NCBI GenBank assembly: GCA_937928045.1
Contig: CALFWO010000030.1
Coordinates: 1 to 36,043, forward strand
DNA length: 36,043 nt
Source of the DNA: an uncultured Saprospiraceae bacterium
GTDB lineage: Bacteria > Bacteroidota > Bacteroidia > Chitinophagales > Saprospiraceae
Direction: 5' to 3'
A model generated the notes under the pieces. That model saw only the letters and a list, made by a program, of their open reading frames with translations, made no database searches and was not told the origin of the DNA. Both the position numbers and the translations under genes were made by a program. Below, piece after piece: positions 1 through 15,000 of this stretch. Each line of letters begins with the position of its first letter. Position 1 is the stretch's first letter.

Positions 1-3000
1 ATCTGAAGCAGTTAAAGTCTCCATTGTTGGCACCTCACTACATTCTACCGTAATTGTCAATGCTGGTGTTGAATCGAATGTTGGATCTGTTGTATCTTCT
101 ACTAAAACCGTTTGGGTGAAAACCGTTTGGTTGCCACAATTATCTGTAGCCGTCCAGGTTCTTGTCAAGGTATAAGTATCATCACAGCTGCCATTCGTAC
201 GTACTTCACTTGGAACTACAGTTATCGTTGCATCACAATTATCAGATGCAGTTAAAGTTTCCTGAACATGCACTTCACTACACTCGACGGTAATATTTGA
301 TGGTGGCGTAAAATCAAAAATTGGATCAGTAGTATCAATTATTATGAACCTGGCAGACGTACTTACTAAATTTTCACAATCGTCTGTTGCTGTAAACATC
401 ACAGTTAATACAGCCGAAGTATCATTTGTACATGGAGACAAACTTGGAATTCCAGATCCATCATAGTCATTTGTCCATTCAAACCCACCATTGCTGTTGC
501 ATCCATCTGCAACTTGCGAGCCACCTTGATTTGCGAGCCAAGTGTTTAAATCTGTTAAATTACCTAAGCCATCGCATTCAACAATAGTATCTTGAGCGAC
601 AACATCTAAAACAGGATCAGAGGTATCAATAATAATAAATCTTGCCGTAGTGTTTACCAAATTTTCACAATCATCTGTTGCTGTAAAAGTCACAGTTAAA
701 ATATTGGTCGTATCATTTAAACAATCTGTCAAGAAAGGTACACCTGTTCCATCATAGTCATTCGACCATATAAATCCACCGTTACTGTTACAACCATCTG
801 TCACCTGTGCTCCTCCTTGGTTCCCAAGCCAAGCATTCAAGTCTGTAAGATTTCCTGATCCATCACATTCTACAACAGTATCTTGAGCAATCGCATCTAA
901 AGTTGGATTAGAAGTATCTATTATTATAAATCTAGCAGTAGTATTTACCAAATTATCGCAATCATCCGTCGCCGTAAATGTTACCGTTAATATGTTGGTG
1001 GTATCGTTCAGACAACTGGTCAATAATGGTACTCCGCCTCCATCATAATCATCTGACCAAATAAATCCTCCATTGCTATTACATCCGTCAGTTACTTGTG
1101 CTCCACCTTGATTATTTAACCAGGCATTCAAGTCCGTTAAATTTCCTGCACCATCACATTCTACTATTGTATCTTGAGCTATCGCATCCAATGTTGGATT
1201 AGACGTATCAATAATTATAAATCTAGCTGTTGTACTAACTAGATTATCACAATCATCCGTTGCAGTAAAAGTAACAGACAAAACATTTGTAGTATCATTA
1301 AGACATTCGACCAATGGTGGAACACCACCGTTATCGTAGTCATCCGACCAAGTGAAACCTCCATTACTATTACAATCATCTGTAACCATCGCACCACCTT
1401 GATTAGCCAACCAAGCGTTCAGGTCTGCTAAGTTTCCAATACCGTTACATTGAACAACGGTATCTTGTGCGACAACATTAATCGTTGGATTACTCGTATC
1501 AATTACAATAAATCTTGCAGTTGTGCTAACTCTATTATTACAATTGTCAGTTGCATAAAAAGTAACTGTTAATACATTTGTTGTATCATTTAGACAATTT
1601 GCTAATGGCGGAATACCATTTCCGTCATAGTCATTACTAAGAAAGAAAGAAGAGCTTGCACTACAAACATCATTTGAAAGGGAACCTCCTTGATTAGCCA
1701 ACCAAGTACTCAGGTCAACTTGGTTACCCATTCCATCACATTGTACTATGGTATCCTGTGCAGAAACAGTTAAAACAGGTTCAGAAGTATCTATAATAAT
1801 GATACGGGCAGTGGTACTATTAGCATTTCCACAGTCATCAGAAGCCGTAAAAGTGATCGTCAAAATACCTGATGTATCACTATCGCAATTTGTAAGATCC
1901 GGAATACCACCTCCTGAATAGTTATTTTCCCAAGTTAGCGAGGAACAATTATCTTGAGCCAACGCGCCTCCATTGTTGTTTAACCAGTTTAATAAATCCG
2001 AAGAATTCCCAGTTCCATCACACTCAACAATTGTATCTTGCGCTTCTGCAACGAAAGTCGGAGCGATATTGTCAACAACGGAAAATATTGCTTGATGTTC
2101 AATGTCGTTTCCACAATCATCAACAATATTAAATGTAACATATCTATCGAATGTCATTCCACATCCTGTAATAGTGGAATCAACAGTTGAAGACCAGGAC
2201 ACATCTGAACAATTGTCGAAAGCAGAACCGCCGCCATTATTGTTGATCCAATCTGTATAAGCGGTTGTTGATGTGGCACCGCCACCATCACATTCTACAG
2301 ATTGATTACTTGGAATTAAATTAAAAGTAGGATCAACATTATCAAATATTGTGAATGTTGCAGAAGTTTGTGCTGTTCGTCCGCATTCGTCTGTTGCGGT
2401 AAAGGTTACTGTTTCCGATCCAGTAAAACCGCAAAGATCAGATAAGCCGGTAGAATTATGCGACCATGTGACATCACCACAAATATCTGAAGCAACTGCT
2501 CCAGCTTGATCATTTAGCCATTGGCTAAATGCGCCAAGAGCTCCTATAGTTCCATCACAAACAACACTGGTATCTCTTGCTGGGGAATCAATCGAAGGAG
2601 GTGTTGTATCGACAATTGTAAAGTTTGCAATTGTTGTATCACGATTTCCGCAGTCATCAGTAGCTGTAAATGTAACAGAAACATTCCCAGTCGAGCCACA
2701 AGTTCTATTTATTGAATTGAAATTATTTGACCAAGAAACCGCACTACATATATCTGAAGCTTCGGCACCACCATTAGTAGATATCCAATTCGCTAATGCT
2801 CCAGAAGGGTCATTTGTTCCGTCACATTCAATAGTGACATCTTTTGCTCTTTCAGAAAAGGTAGGCGGCGTTATATCTCTAACGGTAAAAGTAGCCGATG
2901 TACTTGAAGTTCTTCCACAATCATCCGTAGCTGTGAAAATTACTGTTTCCTCAGCGGAACCTTCACAACTCCAAGATAGTCCAGCTGAATTATTAGACCA

Positions 3001-6000
3001 AGAAATATCACCGCAGGCATCAGTTGCCTCAGCTCCACCATTTGTACCAAGCCATGATGCAAATTCACCATTCGGATCCAAAGTACCATCACAATCGATC
3101 GTTTGATTGGCGGCCAAAGTTGTAAAGATAGGATCTACATCATCATAAGTTGAAAACGTTGCCGTAGTTACGGAGGTATTTCCACAAACATCAGAGGCCG
3201 TAAAAGTAACTGTAGCTGAGGTTACCCCTCCGCAAGAGAATATTAAAGGTGTAGAATTATTTGTCCAAGAAACTGTACTACAATTATCAGTAGCAACCGC
3301 TCTTCCATTTAAATTCAACCAATCATTAAATGCATTTTGAACATTAACAACTCCGTTACAAGCAAAATTAGTATCACGTGCTAACACAGTAATTTGCGGA
3401 GCAATAAGATCTTGAACTGTTATTGTTTGTGATTCAGAAACTGAGTTACCGCAATCATCCATTGTAGTCCAAGTATTTTCAATTGTGTATGAATAATCTG
3501 TACAAGAGCCATTGTTCGTCGCATTATTCGTCTGAGAAAAAGACAAAGTTATGCCTTCAAAACATTCATCGGAAGGGGTTGGACTTGCAATTGGAATTGT
3601 ATCACTACAACTTATTGTAATATCGCTTGGAACCCCGAAAATCTCAGGATCATCTCCGCAGGAATAAAAGGAAATACATGCGGATCCAAGTATTCCAAAC
3701 TCGTTTTCCACAACAATACTTACGATATCAAAACCTGTATAATTTGAAGCTGGCGTATAAATAAAGGATTGCTCATCTGCAGAAATAGAAATTGACTGCG
3801 TATTTGCTCCAGGTTCTACTTGAATAATTCGATGCACATCTCCACAACTCTCCATTACAGGTGAATGTGCTGTAGTCACTCCAGCACAAATTGAATCTGC
3901 AAAATAGTTTAGTGTTGGAAGCAATACAGTTGGATCTAGAATATTTACTTTTTCTTCAAAGGAATTTAAAAATCCAAATGTTCCCGTATTTGTTCCTAAA
4001 CCATTAAGCAAAGAAGCTGTGAAATATTCATCTGAAGTAAGAATATTCAAACTGCCAATATTGTCATCATAAAAAGTTACAGAAGAATACCCAGGCAAAC
4101 CTGGAACTGGAATTGCTGTTTCTAGAACTGGAGCTTGATTGTAAAGCGTTCCATTCAATCGCAAAGATGATAGTCCTTCATTTCTAATTACAATTGAAGA
4201 GGCATGAAAAGATTGCGGATCAGTTGACAATCTAGGAAACTCAACATATTTGGAACCTCTACAGTCTCCGATTGGAGAAACCAATCCCATACCTACTTCC
4301 CCGGCGCTATATCCTCCAACTTGGTAAACGTAAACATCTTTTGAAGTTCTTATATAACTTGGATCCCCAAAATTTCCGGGCAAGTTATATTCGAAGAATT
4401 CACCAGCATTTATACTAGCTACTGGAGTAGCGTTGCCATCGATATAAATTAGTGTATTGTTTTGAACACCAACAACTGTAACGTAATTCTGAACATCAAC
4501 TGTATTTCCTTTTACAACTACATAGTCATTATCCACTAATTCCAATGGAACCAATTGATCAACACCACCGTCTTTTTGAGTAACCCCTAGCGCATTATTA
4601 TGTTGAGAACCACTGATAACCGAAATGGGCTTACTTGAAGTCACCAAAGCACCTGATACCGTTTCATTTTGAAAGTCATCTCGGATCATATAAGTATCAA
4701 AGGCATTTAAAGTAACTGAATGAGGACTGGTAATGCCAAAAGCATCAAAACCAAAACTATAATTAACTTGAGTGTTGTCTTCCACAGCCATTACAGAAAT
4801 GAAGTGTGCTTCTTCTGAATTTACTGTATTAGCACTCGGTCCAGAAAGGTTGGTTTGAGAACCAGTTCTAAAAATGGTACCTAAAGCTTCATCAGCTTTA
4901 ATGGTCACTAAGTTATTATTAAATGTACTTGTTATGGCATACAATATTTGAACTGGTACGTCAGAATAAACTATAAATCCTTTATCATCTTCAACTGTAT
5001 TTTCTACATTACTTTGCATTAGGGTTCCAGTAAGTGGAATTTCCAAAGGCGTTCCTTGGTTTACGACATAACTTTGATTAAATGTGGTACCATCCGAAGT
5101 TTGAACTGAAATATTAGCTTGCGGAAAAGAAGTATAGATGATAAACTTCTGAGGTGAATCATAAGGATTTCCGCTGGGACCACCCGTCGTTTTCCATACT
5201 GGCGGTATATAATAAGGTTGTAATCCTGAACAATCTGCAACTATAATTCCTTCACAACTTGGATCTGCAGAATCTATCAAACCATCTCCATCATCATCAA
5301 TTCCGTTCCCACAAATTTCTCTGAAAAAGAATCCAGCATCAATATTTGAAATTGACATGCCTGTTGTAAGCGTTATATTTGCAGTCTGCCCAGTTGCAAC
5401 ATCTGCATCAGAATCTATTGCATTATTCCCTGCGTTATATTGAGGAGAAACAGTTGCTCCATTTGGTATTACGAACTCGACAATATAATTACCTGGATTA
5501 AGATCTGCGAAATTATACTGTCCTGAAAGATCAGTGGTGGTTGTCAGGGAGATAGAATTTCCTACTCCATCTGTACCTAATAAATTTACAATCACATTTG
5601 GAAAAGGAACATCTCCAGCATCTTGAATTCCATCTTCATTTAAGTCTTCAAAAACATAATTACCAATGGAACTGGTTCTAAAGAGACCAAAATCATATGT
5701 TTGATTATCTATTCCTTGTGGAAAATTAATATTTCCTGTTGACAATGTAATTGGATCTGCATCTGAATCAATTGCATCATCTATTCCTTGATTTTCGGAT
5801 GTTAAAATATACCCTGTAGGTAAAACAACATTTAGACTATAAGAACCTCCAACTAAACCGTCAAAGACATAATATCCAGAGGCATCCGTGGTTGCGCTTC
5901 GATTAACAGCTAATCCGTTAACATCTGTTCCGATCAAATCAATTCTAACATTTGAAATCCCAGACTCTCCTCCATCAATTATTCCATTACCATTCGTATC

Positions 6001-9000
6001 TTCCCAAACATAATTCCCTAACCTTGTTGGATTCTCTAATGTTACTGAGCAAATAGATTGGCATCCATTTGCATCTTCCACAGTTACAGAATAAGTACCA
6101 GCAACAAGATTAGAAATAGCAGGGGTTGAAGCCAAATTACTCCAAGAATAGGTATATGGAGCTTGTCCCCCTGTAATAGTTACCTCAGCTGCTCCATCAT
6201 TATTTCCGAAGGAAGAAATATCATTACCCGAAAATTCTGATGTAATTCTTGCGGAACAATTAAAATCTGCGTCCACGTTAATTGTTTGCGCGTGAGTTGT
6301 AGAATTCCCGCAATTATCAGTTGCAATCCATGTCCTGGTTAAAATAAAAGAACATCCTGTTCTATTGCCAGTTTCTTCATAAGTAACTAAAACTGTTACA
6401 TCACAATTATCAGTTGCAGTTAATGTAGGTGCTGATGGTAAACCCGCAATTGTTACGATAGTATCCGACGGAACCCAATCAAAAGTTGGAGGAACGGTAT
6501 CTCTAATTACTATAATTTGATCTAACGCAGTTGTATTTCCACAATCATCGGTTACGGACCATGTTCTTGTTATCGTAAACTCATCATCACAAGTACCCGG
6601 TGTAACTACATCGGTGAAATTTGGCGTTAAAGATGCATCACAAAAATCATCAACGTCTGAAATATTTCCTGTAATTGAAAGATCAGTTTCATCTTCGGTA
6701 CAACTTATAGTTACATCTAAAGGGAGCGTAAATGTTGGTGAGTTTTGATCTTCTACTGTGATCGTTTGAACTCTTGACCTAATATTTCCACAATTGTCAG
6801 AAAGTGACCAAGTTCTTGTAACTACACTTATAATTGGACAAGTCCCTCCTACTGCATCATCGGAGTAATTAGCATTTATGTTGGTGGAGCAATTATCACT
6901 CTCATCCGTAACGTCACCTGTGATTGACAGGTCATTTATATCATCTTCACAATTAATTGTAATATTAGACGGTGCTGTAAAATTCGGTTGCGTATTGTCA
7001 AGAACAGTTATTAACTGAGTTCTTGTTCTTCGGTTCCCACAGTCATCTATTAGTGACCATTCTCTTTCAATTATCGAGGTTCCTTCGCACCCTGTAGAGG
7101 TAGTGTTATCACTGTATGTTGCATCTAAGGTAGTGTCACAATTATCACTTTCATCAGAAACGTCACCTGTGATATTTAAATCTGTAGGATCTTGTTCACA
7201 TGAAATAGAAATATTTTCAGGTACTGTAAAAGAAGGTCTAGTATCGTCCTCAACAGTAATTTCTTGTGTTTTTGTTTCTACATTACCACAAACATCAGTT
7301 ACTGTCCAAGTTCTGGTTACCACTCTTTCATATAAACAAGTGCCTGGAACTTCAGAATCAGTATAATTTCTAACCAAAGTTCCATTACAATTGTCTTCAA
7401 CATCACTTAAATTTCCGGTAATTGTTAAGTCCGTTATGTCTTGAGCACAAGAAATAGTAATGTCATCAGGTTCGTCGAAATCAGGGTTCTCGTTGTCTTC
7501 CACTACATAGTTTACAGATTCCGTGTTTGAACAACCGTCCTTTATGATAGTCAGTGTAATTACTTTAGTTCCACAAGAAGAATATTGAACAAACTCTGGA
7601 TTTCTTGTTGTTCCAGTGGCAGGGCTGGCATCCGTTCCAAAATCCCAAGTATATGTTGGAGGTCCACCTGTTCCACTAACATTACTAGCTCTAAATCTTA
7701 CATTTTCAAAGACACATTCAGGACTTGGTAATTGAATATTAACATTTGGAGGATTAGGGTCAGTTAGTACAATTGAGTTTGTAGCATTTGTTGTACAAAA
7801 ACCATTATCATTTCTTACTGCTATTGAATAAATTCCTGCCGAAAGTCCAGAAAAAATATTGGAAGATTGCCAAGTTCCACCATCTAATTGGTATTCAAAA
7901 CTTCCAGTTCCGCCACTTAGATCAACAGTAATTGTTCCATTTGAACCTGAACATGTTGTTGGATTAGTACTGCCTATATTTGAGATGATTGGCTCATCAT
8001 AAACGCGGATATTATCGGTAGCTGAATTGGTACATCCATTGCCATCTATAAAGGTGTAGGTGATAGCATGGGTACTAGCTCCAGCTGTACTTGCATCAAA
8101 AATTCCTGTTGTACTATTTACTCCTGTGCCAGAATAAGTCCCTCCTGCAGGACTTCCTCCACTCAATGTTAATGAATTATTTGTTACACATAATTCATCT
8201 ACAACTAATGTTAATCCAACCACTGGTAAGGCCACAACTTCTATATTATCGTTGGCGGTATTGGTACATCCATTAGCGTCAGTAAAAGTATAAGTAATGA
8301 CATGGGTACCTACTCCGGCTGTACTTGCATCAAAATTTCCAGTTGAACTATTTACTCCGGTCCCAGAATAGGTGCCACTTGCTGGGCTTCCTCCACTTAA
8401 AATTAATGAATTACTTGAAATACATTCTTGGTCATCGTCTAAGGTCAATCCAACTACTGGTAAGGCTACTACTTCTATATTATCGCTAGCTGTATTGGTA
8501 CATCCATTAGCGTCAGTAAAAGTATAAGTAATAACATGGATACCTACACCTGCTGTACTTGCATCAAAATTTCCAGTTGAACTATTTACTCCAGTCCCAG
8601 AATAGGTGCCACTTGCTGGGCTTCCTCCACTTAAAATTAATGAATTACTTGAAATACATTCTTGGTCATCGTCTAAGGCTAATGTGACCAAAGGAATACA
8701 ATCACCATCCAAACAATCCACCAAATTATCAAAATCATTATCAACTCCATCATTACATATTTCTATAAAACTTAGCTCCTGTATTCCACTAAATTCTGAG
8801 GTATTATTCGAAGCATCTCTTGAAGTGGAGGTCAGTTTAGTATTCTGTTGAAAACTTATACCTGTGACATCAAAAACGAATTCAAATTGATTTTCAGATT
8901 TAGTTGAACTCGCTCCGGTGCCATCATCCGTATAGTTTCCCGTTGACGCATCATTATCATTTACACTTCCTTCAATAGCGGAAAAGAGATAAATTTCACC

Positions 9001-12000
9001 TTCCCCAAAACCAGTGGTGTATCCTAGAGGTAAAGGATTTGGACTAATTATACTATCAGCGATGAAAAATTCTACTTCTGCTCCTGCTGGAGCAAAACCA
9101 GTAATTGTCAAATTATTGCCGACTAAATAAGCCGAATCAATAATAGGAAAATTGATTAAAGTATTTGGGCCCGTATCGGCATCACCATTATCGTTAGGCG
9201 TCACTAAATCATTTTCCAAATCAATTCCTAGTCCAATATTATAAGCTGTTTGGTTTCGGCTAATGCGATTATTTACTGCCGAATCTGAAATAATAATACC
9301 AGTCTCATTATACTTAATTTGATTTCCAACAATAAGTCCATCACCATTACTCATGGAAGTATCATAACCAAATATATTATTAGTTGAATTTGAGACTACA
9401 AGAATTCCTCTTTTTCCATTACCAAGTGGCGTTAAGCCATCTGCACCAACTCCAATTTTGTTCCCAGCAAAAATACCATTCTGCGCATCAGAAACTCTAA
9501 TTCCATCTTCTAAGTTTCCGGAGATAACATTGCCTTCAATCTCATCATTTACTCCATCACCATTGGTGCCGACCTGAGTTAAGTTTGCTGTAATTTCAAC
9601 TCCATTATTTATGTTTGGAAGCGCAGTAATACCAGTAATATCTGTTCCTATAAAGTTACCAGCAATAACATTATTTGTACCTGTTGTACCTCCTAAGGTT
9701 CTAAATCCTGAGCCATTTCCAGAAATTAAATTTCTTTCCAAAATATCATCATCTCCATTGGCATTCGTTCCAATAATATTATTGCTACTCGTACCTTGAA
9801 GCTGAATTCCATAATTTTCATTTCCAATAGCAACTGTTCCAGTAACATCTGTTCCCAAATAATTCCCAGCCAAAACTTGACCGTCTGAATTCGAAATTCT
9901 AACAGCGTCATTACCATTTCCACCAATTACATTTCTTAATTGAGCAGCATTATTATTTATTAAATCATCATCAAAACCAACATGGTTAATACCTGTCGCA
10001 TTACCGAGATAAATACCAATAAATTCATTTCCAAAATCAACAGTTCCTGTTTTATCTAATCCTATATAATTTCCTGAGATTAATATTCCGTTACAGCTTC
10101 TTGTATCTATACCATAATAACTATTGGATATTACATTTCCTTCATTTGCATCATTGATATTATCACCATTTGTTCCAATAGCAGAGTTGGTAATATTTCT
10201 GTAATCAATTGCACTGCTAGACATACTCCCATTTAGGGTAGTTCCATCTGCTTCCGTACCCAAATAATTTCCCCAAATGAAATTATCCACGGCATTGGTT
10301 AAATTACTATAAACTGCTTTTCTAAAAGAGTGAATCGCAAAACCTGAGATGTGAACATTATTAGAATAAATTCTAAAGGCATCAATTAGTGATTCGTTTC
10401 CATCCAATTCTACATTAATTGTTCTTCCATTTATAGTTCCTTGGGTTGATCCATTTTGAGTATAAGCAGTTAAATGAGTTTGCGGATCTGTAATACTTTC
10501 GTATTGAGTATTAACAGAAATAACGTGTTTTCCTGATCCGGGAATCATAAATATAGAAGTCTCCCATTCATTATTTTTTGGAAATGAGACCCCACCAGTT
10601 GGATTATCTTCTTGGTCTAAATTTGTATTGGCCAATTCATTTGAATTAATAATAAATTGGGCTAATGATCCTTGTCCAGAATTATTAGTATTTACGATTG
10701 CATCGAAGTTAAATCCAAAATCAATTCCCGAAATATTAGCGCTTCCACCAGATACGGCGGTCACAGATTGAGCTGTTGTCGTTGCAGTTGTAAGGGTTGA
10801 AATATTTGCTGCAGTTGTATTACTTCCAGCGTCAATTAATGCTGGAGAAACTCCACCTATTTCGTTAGTAACATCAGTAGTTCCATTTGTTCGAAAAGTT
10901 TGAACAGGAATGATAGGATCCCCAGTAGAATTGCTAGCTCTATTTGATAATACTGAACTATTTACAACTCTAACATAATTATCCCCGCTACTCACATTTT
11001 GAAAACTGTAATCACCAGCCCCATTAGTTGTAGTACTGGTTATAAAGTTGCCGAGATTATCATAGAGTTCAACTCTTACGTTTTCTACGCCAATAGCTCC
11101 AGCCCCCCAACCTGAGGCTTGCGCAGAAGTATTTGAAGTTGAATAATTTCTTCCCAAACCACCACCAAAGTTAATATCCTCAAATACCGTCCCAGTAATA
11201 GAGAGGCAAGCTGAAAGATTTCTATTTTGCCAAAAATTATTAACGGGTTCAATGTAGGTAATTCCTGAAACCAGGCCAGTAATGTTATTCACAGTAGGCA
11301 CTCCCATTCCGGCGATACCATCGTCATCATCATCCGAAATATTCTCTTCTAAGGAGTCAAAACAACCATCGCCATCCGCATCTAATTCATAGGCATCATA
11401 AATGCCATCATTGGCATTTTCACTATCCGAAATACTATAATCAATGATATCACTATCTGTGGTAGTTTCAATAGCATCAAATAATCCATTTACTCCAGAA
11501 TTAGTTGTTCCATTTACTATTCTGCCATCTGCTCCAACATTTTCTCCATGTCCTGCCTCATAGGCATCAAAGATTCCATCATTATCTGAATCCAAATCTC
11601 GATGATTGGGAACCCCGTCTCCATCGGCATCCAATTCCCAAAGGCATTCTCCACTCTCCAAAGCAAAGTCGTCAAAACGAGCAATTCCTGTAGTTGTTTT
11701 ATTATAAAAATAAATTCTAAAAGTATAGCTTTGATTGGCTTCTAGAAATGAAAATTTTTCATTTGGATTGACACGAATATCTTGCTGCGTTCCATTAACG
11801 AAATCTGAAATGGTATAATCCAATAGAGAAAAACGATTATTGGTAAAACCATCTGTTGAATAAGCAATAGAAATATCGTAACCATAATTATTTGCCGAAG
11901 CAAAATCATTTTTGGTATAAAAGAAGTCTTTTAAGAAAATTGTACTGATTGCCGTATTAGTAGTCAATCCATATTCCAAATAATCATTATAGATAATTGC

Positions 12001-15000
12001 ACCATTAAGTGTTGATTCATCGACACCGTTCAATTCAAGCGTAGTGCTTGCATATGTAACAGTCAATCCTGAGCCAATTATCTCATTTGAAGCGGAAGCA
12101 ATAGCCGTTGGATTCCATATGGTTGGTGCAGCGGGGTTTGCAAGATTATGATCCCAAGTAACCATTGTTACAATGTTACCATTACAGTTGGCTTCCAACA
12201 AATCCGGAATTCCATCATTGTCATCATCCAAGTCACAGTAATCACCCACACCATCGCCATCTAAATCATCGCAGATACTAGTACAATCCACGCAATCAGA
12301 ATCATTGCAATCAATTAAGTTATCTCCATCGTCATCTATTCCGTTATTACAAATTTCTGAAGGAAGTGTTTGATTTCCCAACAGCATACCTTGATCCCAT
12401 GAATAATCTTCCTCTGTATCTAAAATATTAGTAATGGCCGTTACTGCAAATGTATCTCCACCATAAATTAGTGGAAATCCATCCGAGTCTATGGCTGGAT
12501 TTGATCCGGAATTTGCTGTACTAAATTTTAAAGAATCTGGTTTATGAAAAACTAAAAAGTAATCGTTAGTATTCAAATTTGGAAACAAAAACAACCCACC
12601 ATCTGTAGTCAATGTGAAACTCTCAAGACTGTCTGACTCTAAATTTGCTATTCCATCTCCATTATCACTATATAAATCAACTCTAATTCCGTCAATTCCG
12701 TTTTCTCCAGGATCTTGAATACCATCATCGTCTAAGTCTTCCCAGACAAAATCACCTAAAATACCTGGGACAAGTGGTTGCATAGACATACCTACCTTTA
12801 CTGGTTCTGTAGGTAATATTGAAGTACCGTTATCAACCCGATCCGCAATAAATCCAAAAGAACTCCAAGCAATTGTGTCCGGTAAAATCCCCAAACTATT
12901 AATAGCATTTATTGGAGCTCTCATTGGCCATTCTAAAATTAACGAATCTCCAGGAGTCAATTGATTAGATCCAAAGTCAAATTTCAAAGATTGGACAGAA
13001 GTAATGTCACTTGGTGGCTCTGATGACCAATTTGGCTCATTGCAACCGATAGGTCCTGATGGATTGATACCCTCAACCACGGTACATGGATTACCTTCGA
13101 TACTATAATTTACGGTAAAACCGGCAGGAGCATTTACTGTTCCTATTAGATTAGGCCGCCATCGAGAATTTCGGTCGTTCGAATCAATTACACCTTTATC
13201 TCCTACAAAAGGTAGAATATCGATTAGTACCAAGTTGTCCATTGCGACGTTTCCATCGTTTCTTATAATTAGGCGATAATCTGTAAGCCCGCCAGGTAAG
13301 GTCGTTCCTGTACTAGGGAATTTTGTCCAATCTGCATCGAGAGCACCTTTTACTAATTTTTCGGAACTAATTGCTACATAAGAATTCACATTTATGTCCA
13401 ACTCATCTGAACAAAAAAGTTCAGAAGTATTAAGATTATCATCGAAATCATAAGAGTCTGCATGAGCTGTTCCAATACAGCTGACACTACTTTCTGAAGT
13501 TACCAAGGTCCTTGCAGTAAATGATGGAAAACCAGCCTCGGCTAAATTATTGACCTGTACCTCAAACTGAATTACAACCCTTTCTCCCCCAGGAATAGAT
13601 GCCGGATTTGAAGAATCCCAATACCATTTAAGATAGGTACGATCAGTACCTTTATAATTATTAACAACTTCAATAGTGGGATTTGCTAAACCAAGGCTAT
13701 TTCCCCAATTTGGTAAAAACCAAGAAGATGCCTGATCGTCATAATTAAGTCCTTCCGGTAATAAGATATAGGCTGCGGGATTATCGATATTTAGGCCTGC
13801 CCCAATTTCATTTCTAATGGCAATCTGCAAATAAAAAACATCGTTTACATTTAAATCTCCAGCAGGCCATTTTGCTAAATTAGGATTTAAAGAAGCTGTT
13901 CCAGTTAGCCCTAAGACATCATAACTAGCACAACCTTCATTAAAATTAAATGATGATTCAGAAGAGGTCATTTCCGCACAATTTTGGTAAGAACCAGCCG
14001 CTGCGGAAGATTGAACATTAAATTCAATATCTATTGGATTCCAAGATCCAAATCCAATAGGTACATCTCCAAAACAGTATGACAATTGAGTTATTTGCTC
14101 TGAACCTCCAATAGTCAACCCCAAATCACTTTCGACGTCTATCAAAAATTCTGTATCTCCAGATGTACTGAATGGTGAACCTGGAACTAATTGTGGGCCA
14201 TTTAAATTTGTTGTATATGTGATATTAATTCTTTCGTCTGGTCCAACTAGCCCACCGTTGTTATACCAGTTTCCCTTACCGAATTTGGTTACTTCTATAC
14301 CAGCTGGAATATTATCAACAATACAAAAATCTGTGGCGGTTTCTGTTCCATATATTTCAGCATCAATCTCAAATTTTCCGGTTCCATTTGGATAAAAAGA
14401 ACCTTGGGATACAGATTTGTAGGTCGAGGCGAGAAAAATAGGATTGATGATATTATCTGTGGTTTCAATTGATACAGATTGAGGAGCTTCTCCGACTGGG
14501 GTAAAGTTAACCCAAGCACGATTAAAAATAGTACTGCCAACAGTATATGATGGTCCAAGTTGAAGCAAAACTTTGGGCCATCTATTGTGCCCAGAGGGAT
14601 AATCTTCATTAAGTGTGAATGTAAGAATTCGATTTACATTGTCATATGTGTAGCTAGAACCCGCATTTATTGCTTCTAAGAAAGTTGTACCCGGTGGAAG
14701 TGTGTCTACTATAGAAAGATTTCTCAATTCTAAAGTTCCATTTACATCAACCCCTTCGTGATTCTCATTAGCAATTTGAAAGGTATATGAAATTACTCCG
14801 CCTTCACCACCACCAGAACCGCTATACTTTCTTAGTAATGGTTTTGCAGATGCGCTTGCGGTTACAGTCGGCGCACTGGAAGTCACAGTTGCTGCATTGC
14901 TAGCATGGAATGAAGCGGTATTAGTAACTGAAAGACCATTCGGTGTTACTCCATTTTCAAACTGGACATAAATAAGAACTTCTCCAGTTGTTCCGGATGG

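Noticed and set aside
2521-3106. Plus-strand frames of 64 and 129 codons opposite the HYR-like array
   Set aside because: They are antisense shadows of the repeat coding sequence; their length follows from the repeat composition and they carry no independent domain.
377-3452. Regularly spaced repeats as a CRISPR array
   Set aside because: The period is 267-291 bp, the units are coding in one frame and diverged throughout, and there is no short repeat/unique spacer alternation or cas gene.
3640-5270. Literal antibody-binding function for the IgGFc-binding-like domain
   Set aside because: The family name comes from animal proteins; in environmental Bacteroidota the domain occurs widely in surface proteins with no immune context.
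14295-14609. 104-codon minus-strand frame
   Set aside because: It overlaps the giant adhesin in another frame of the same strand; the adhesin frame encodes recognisable DUF11-like sequence there, this one does not.
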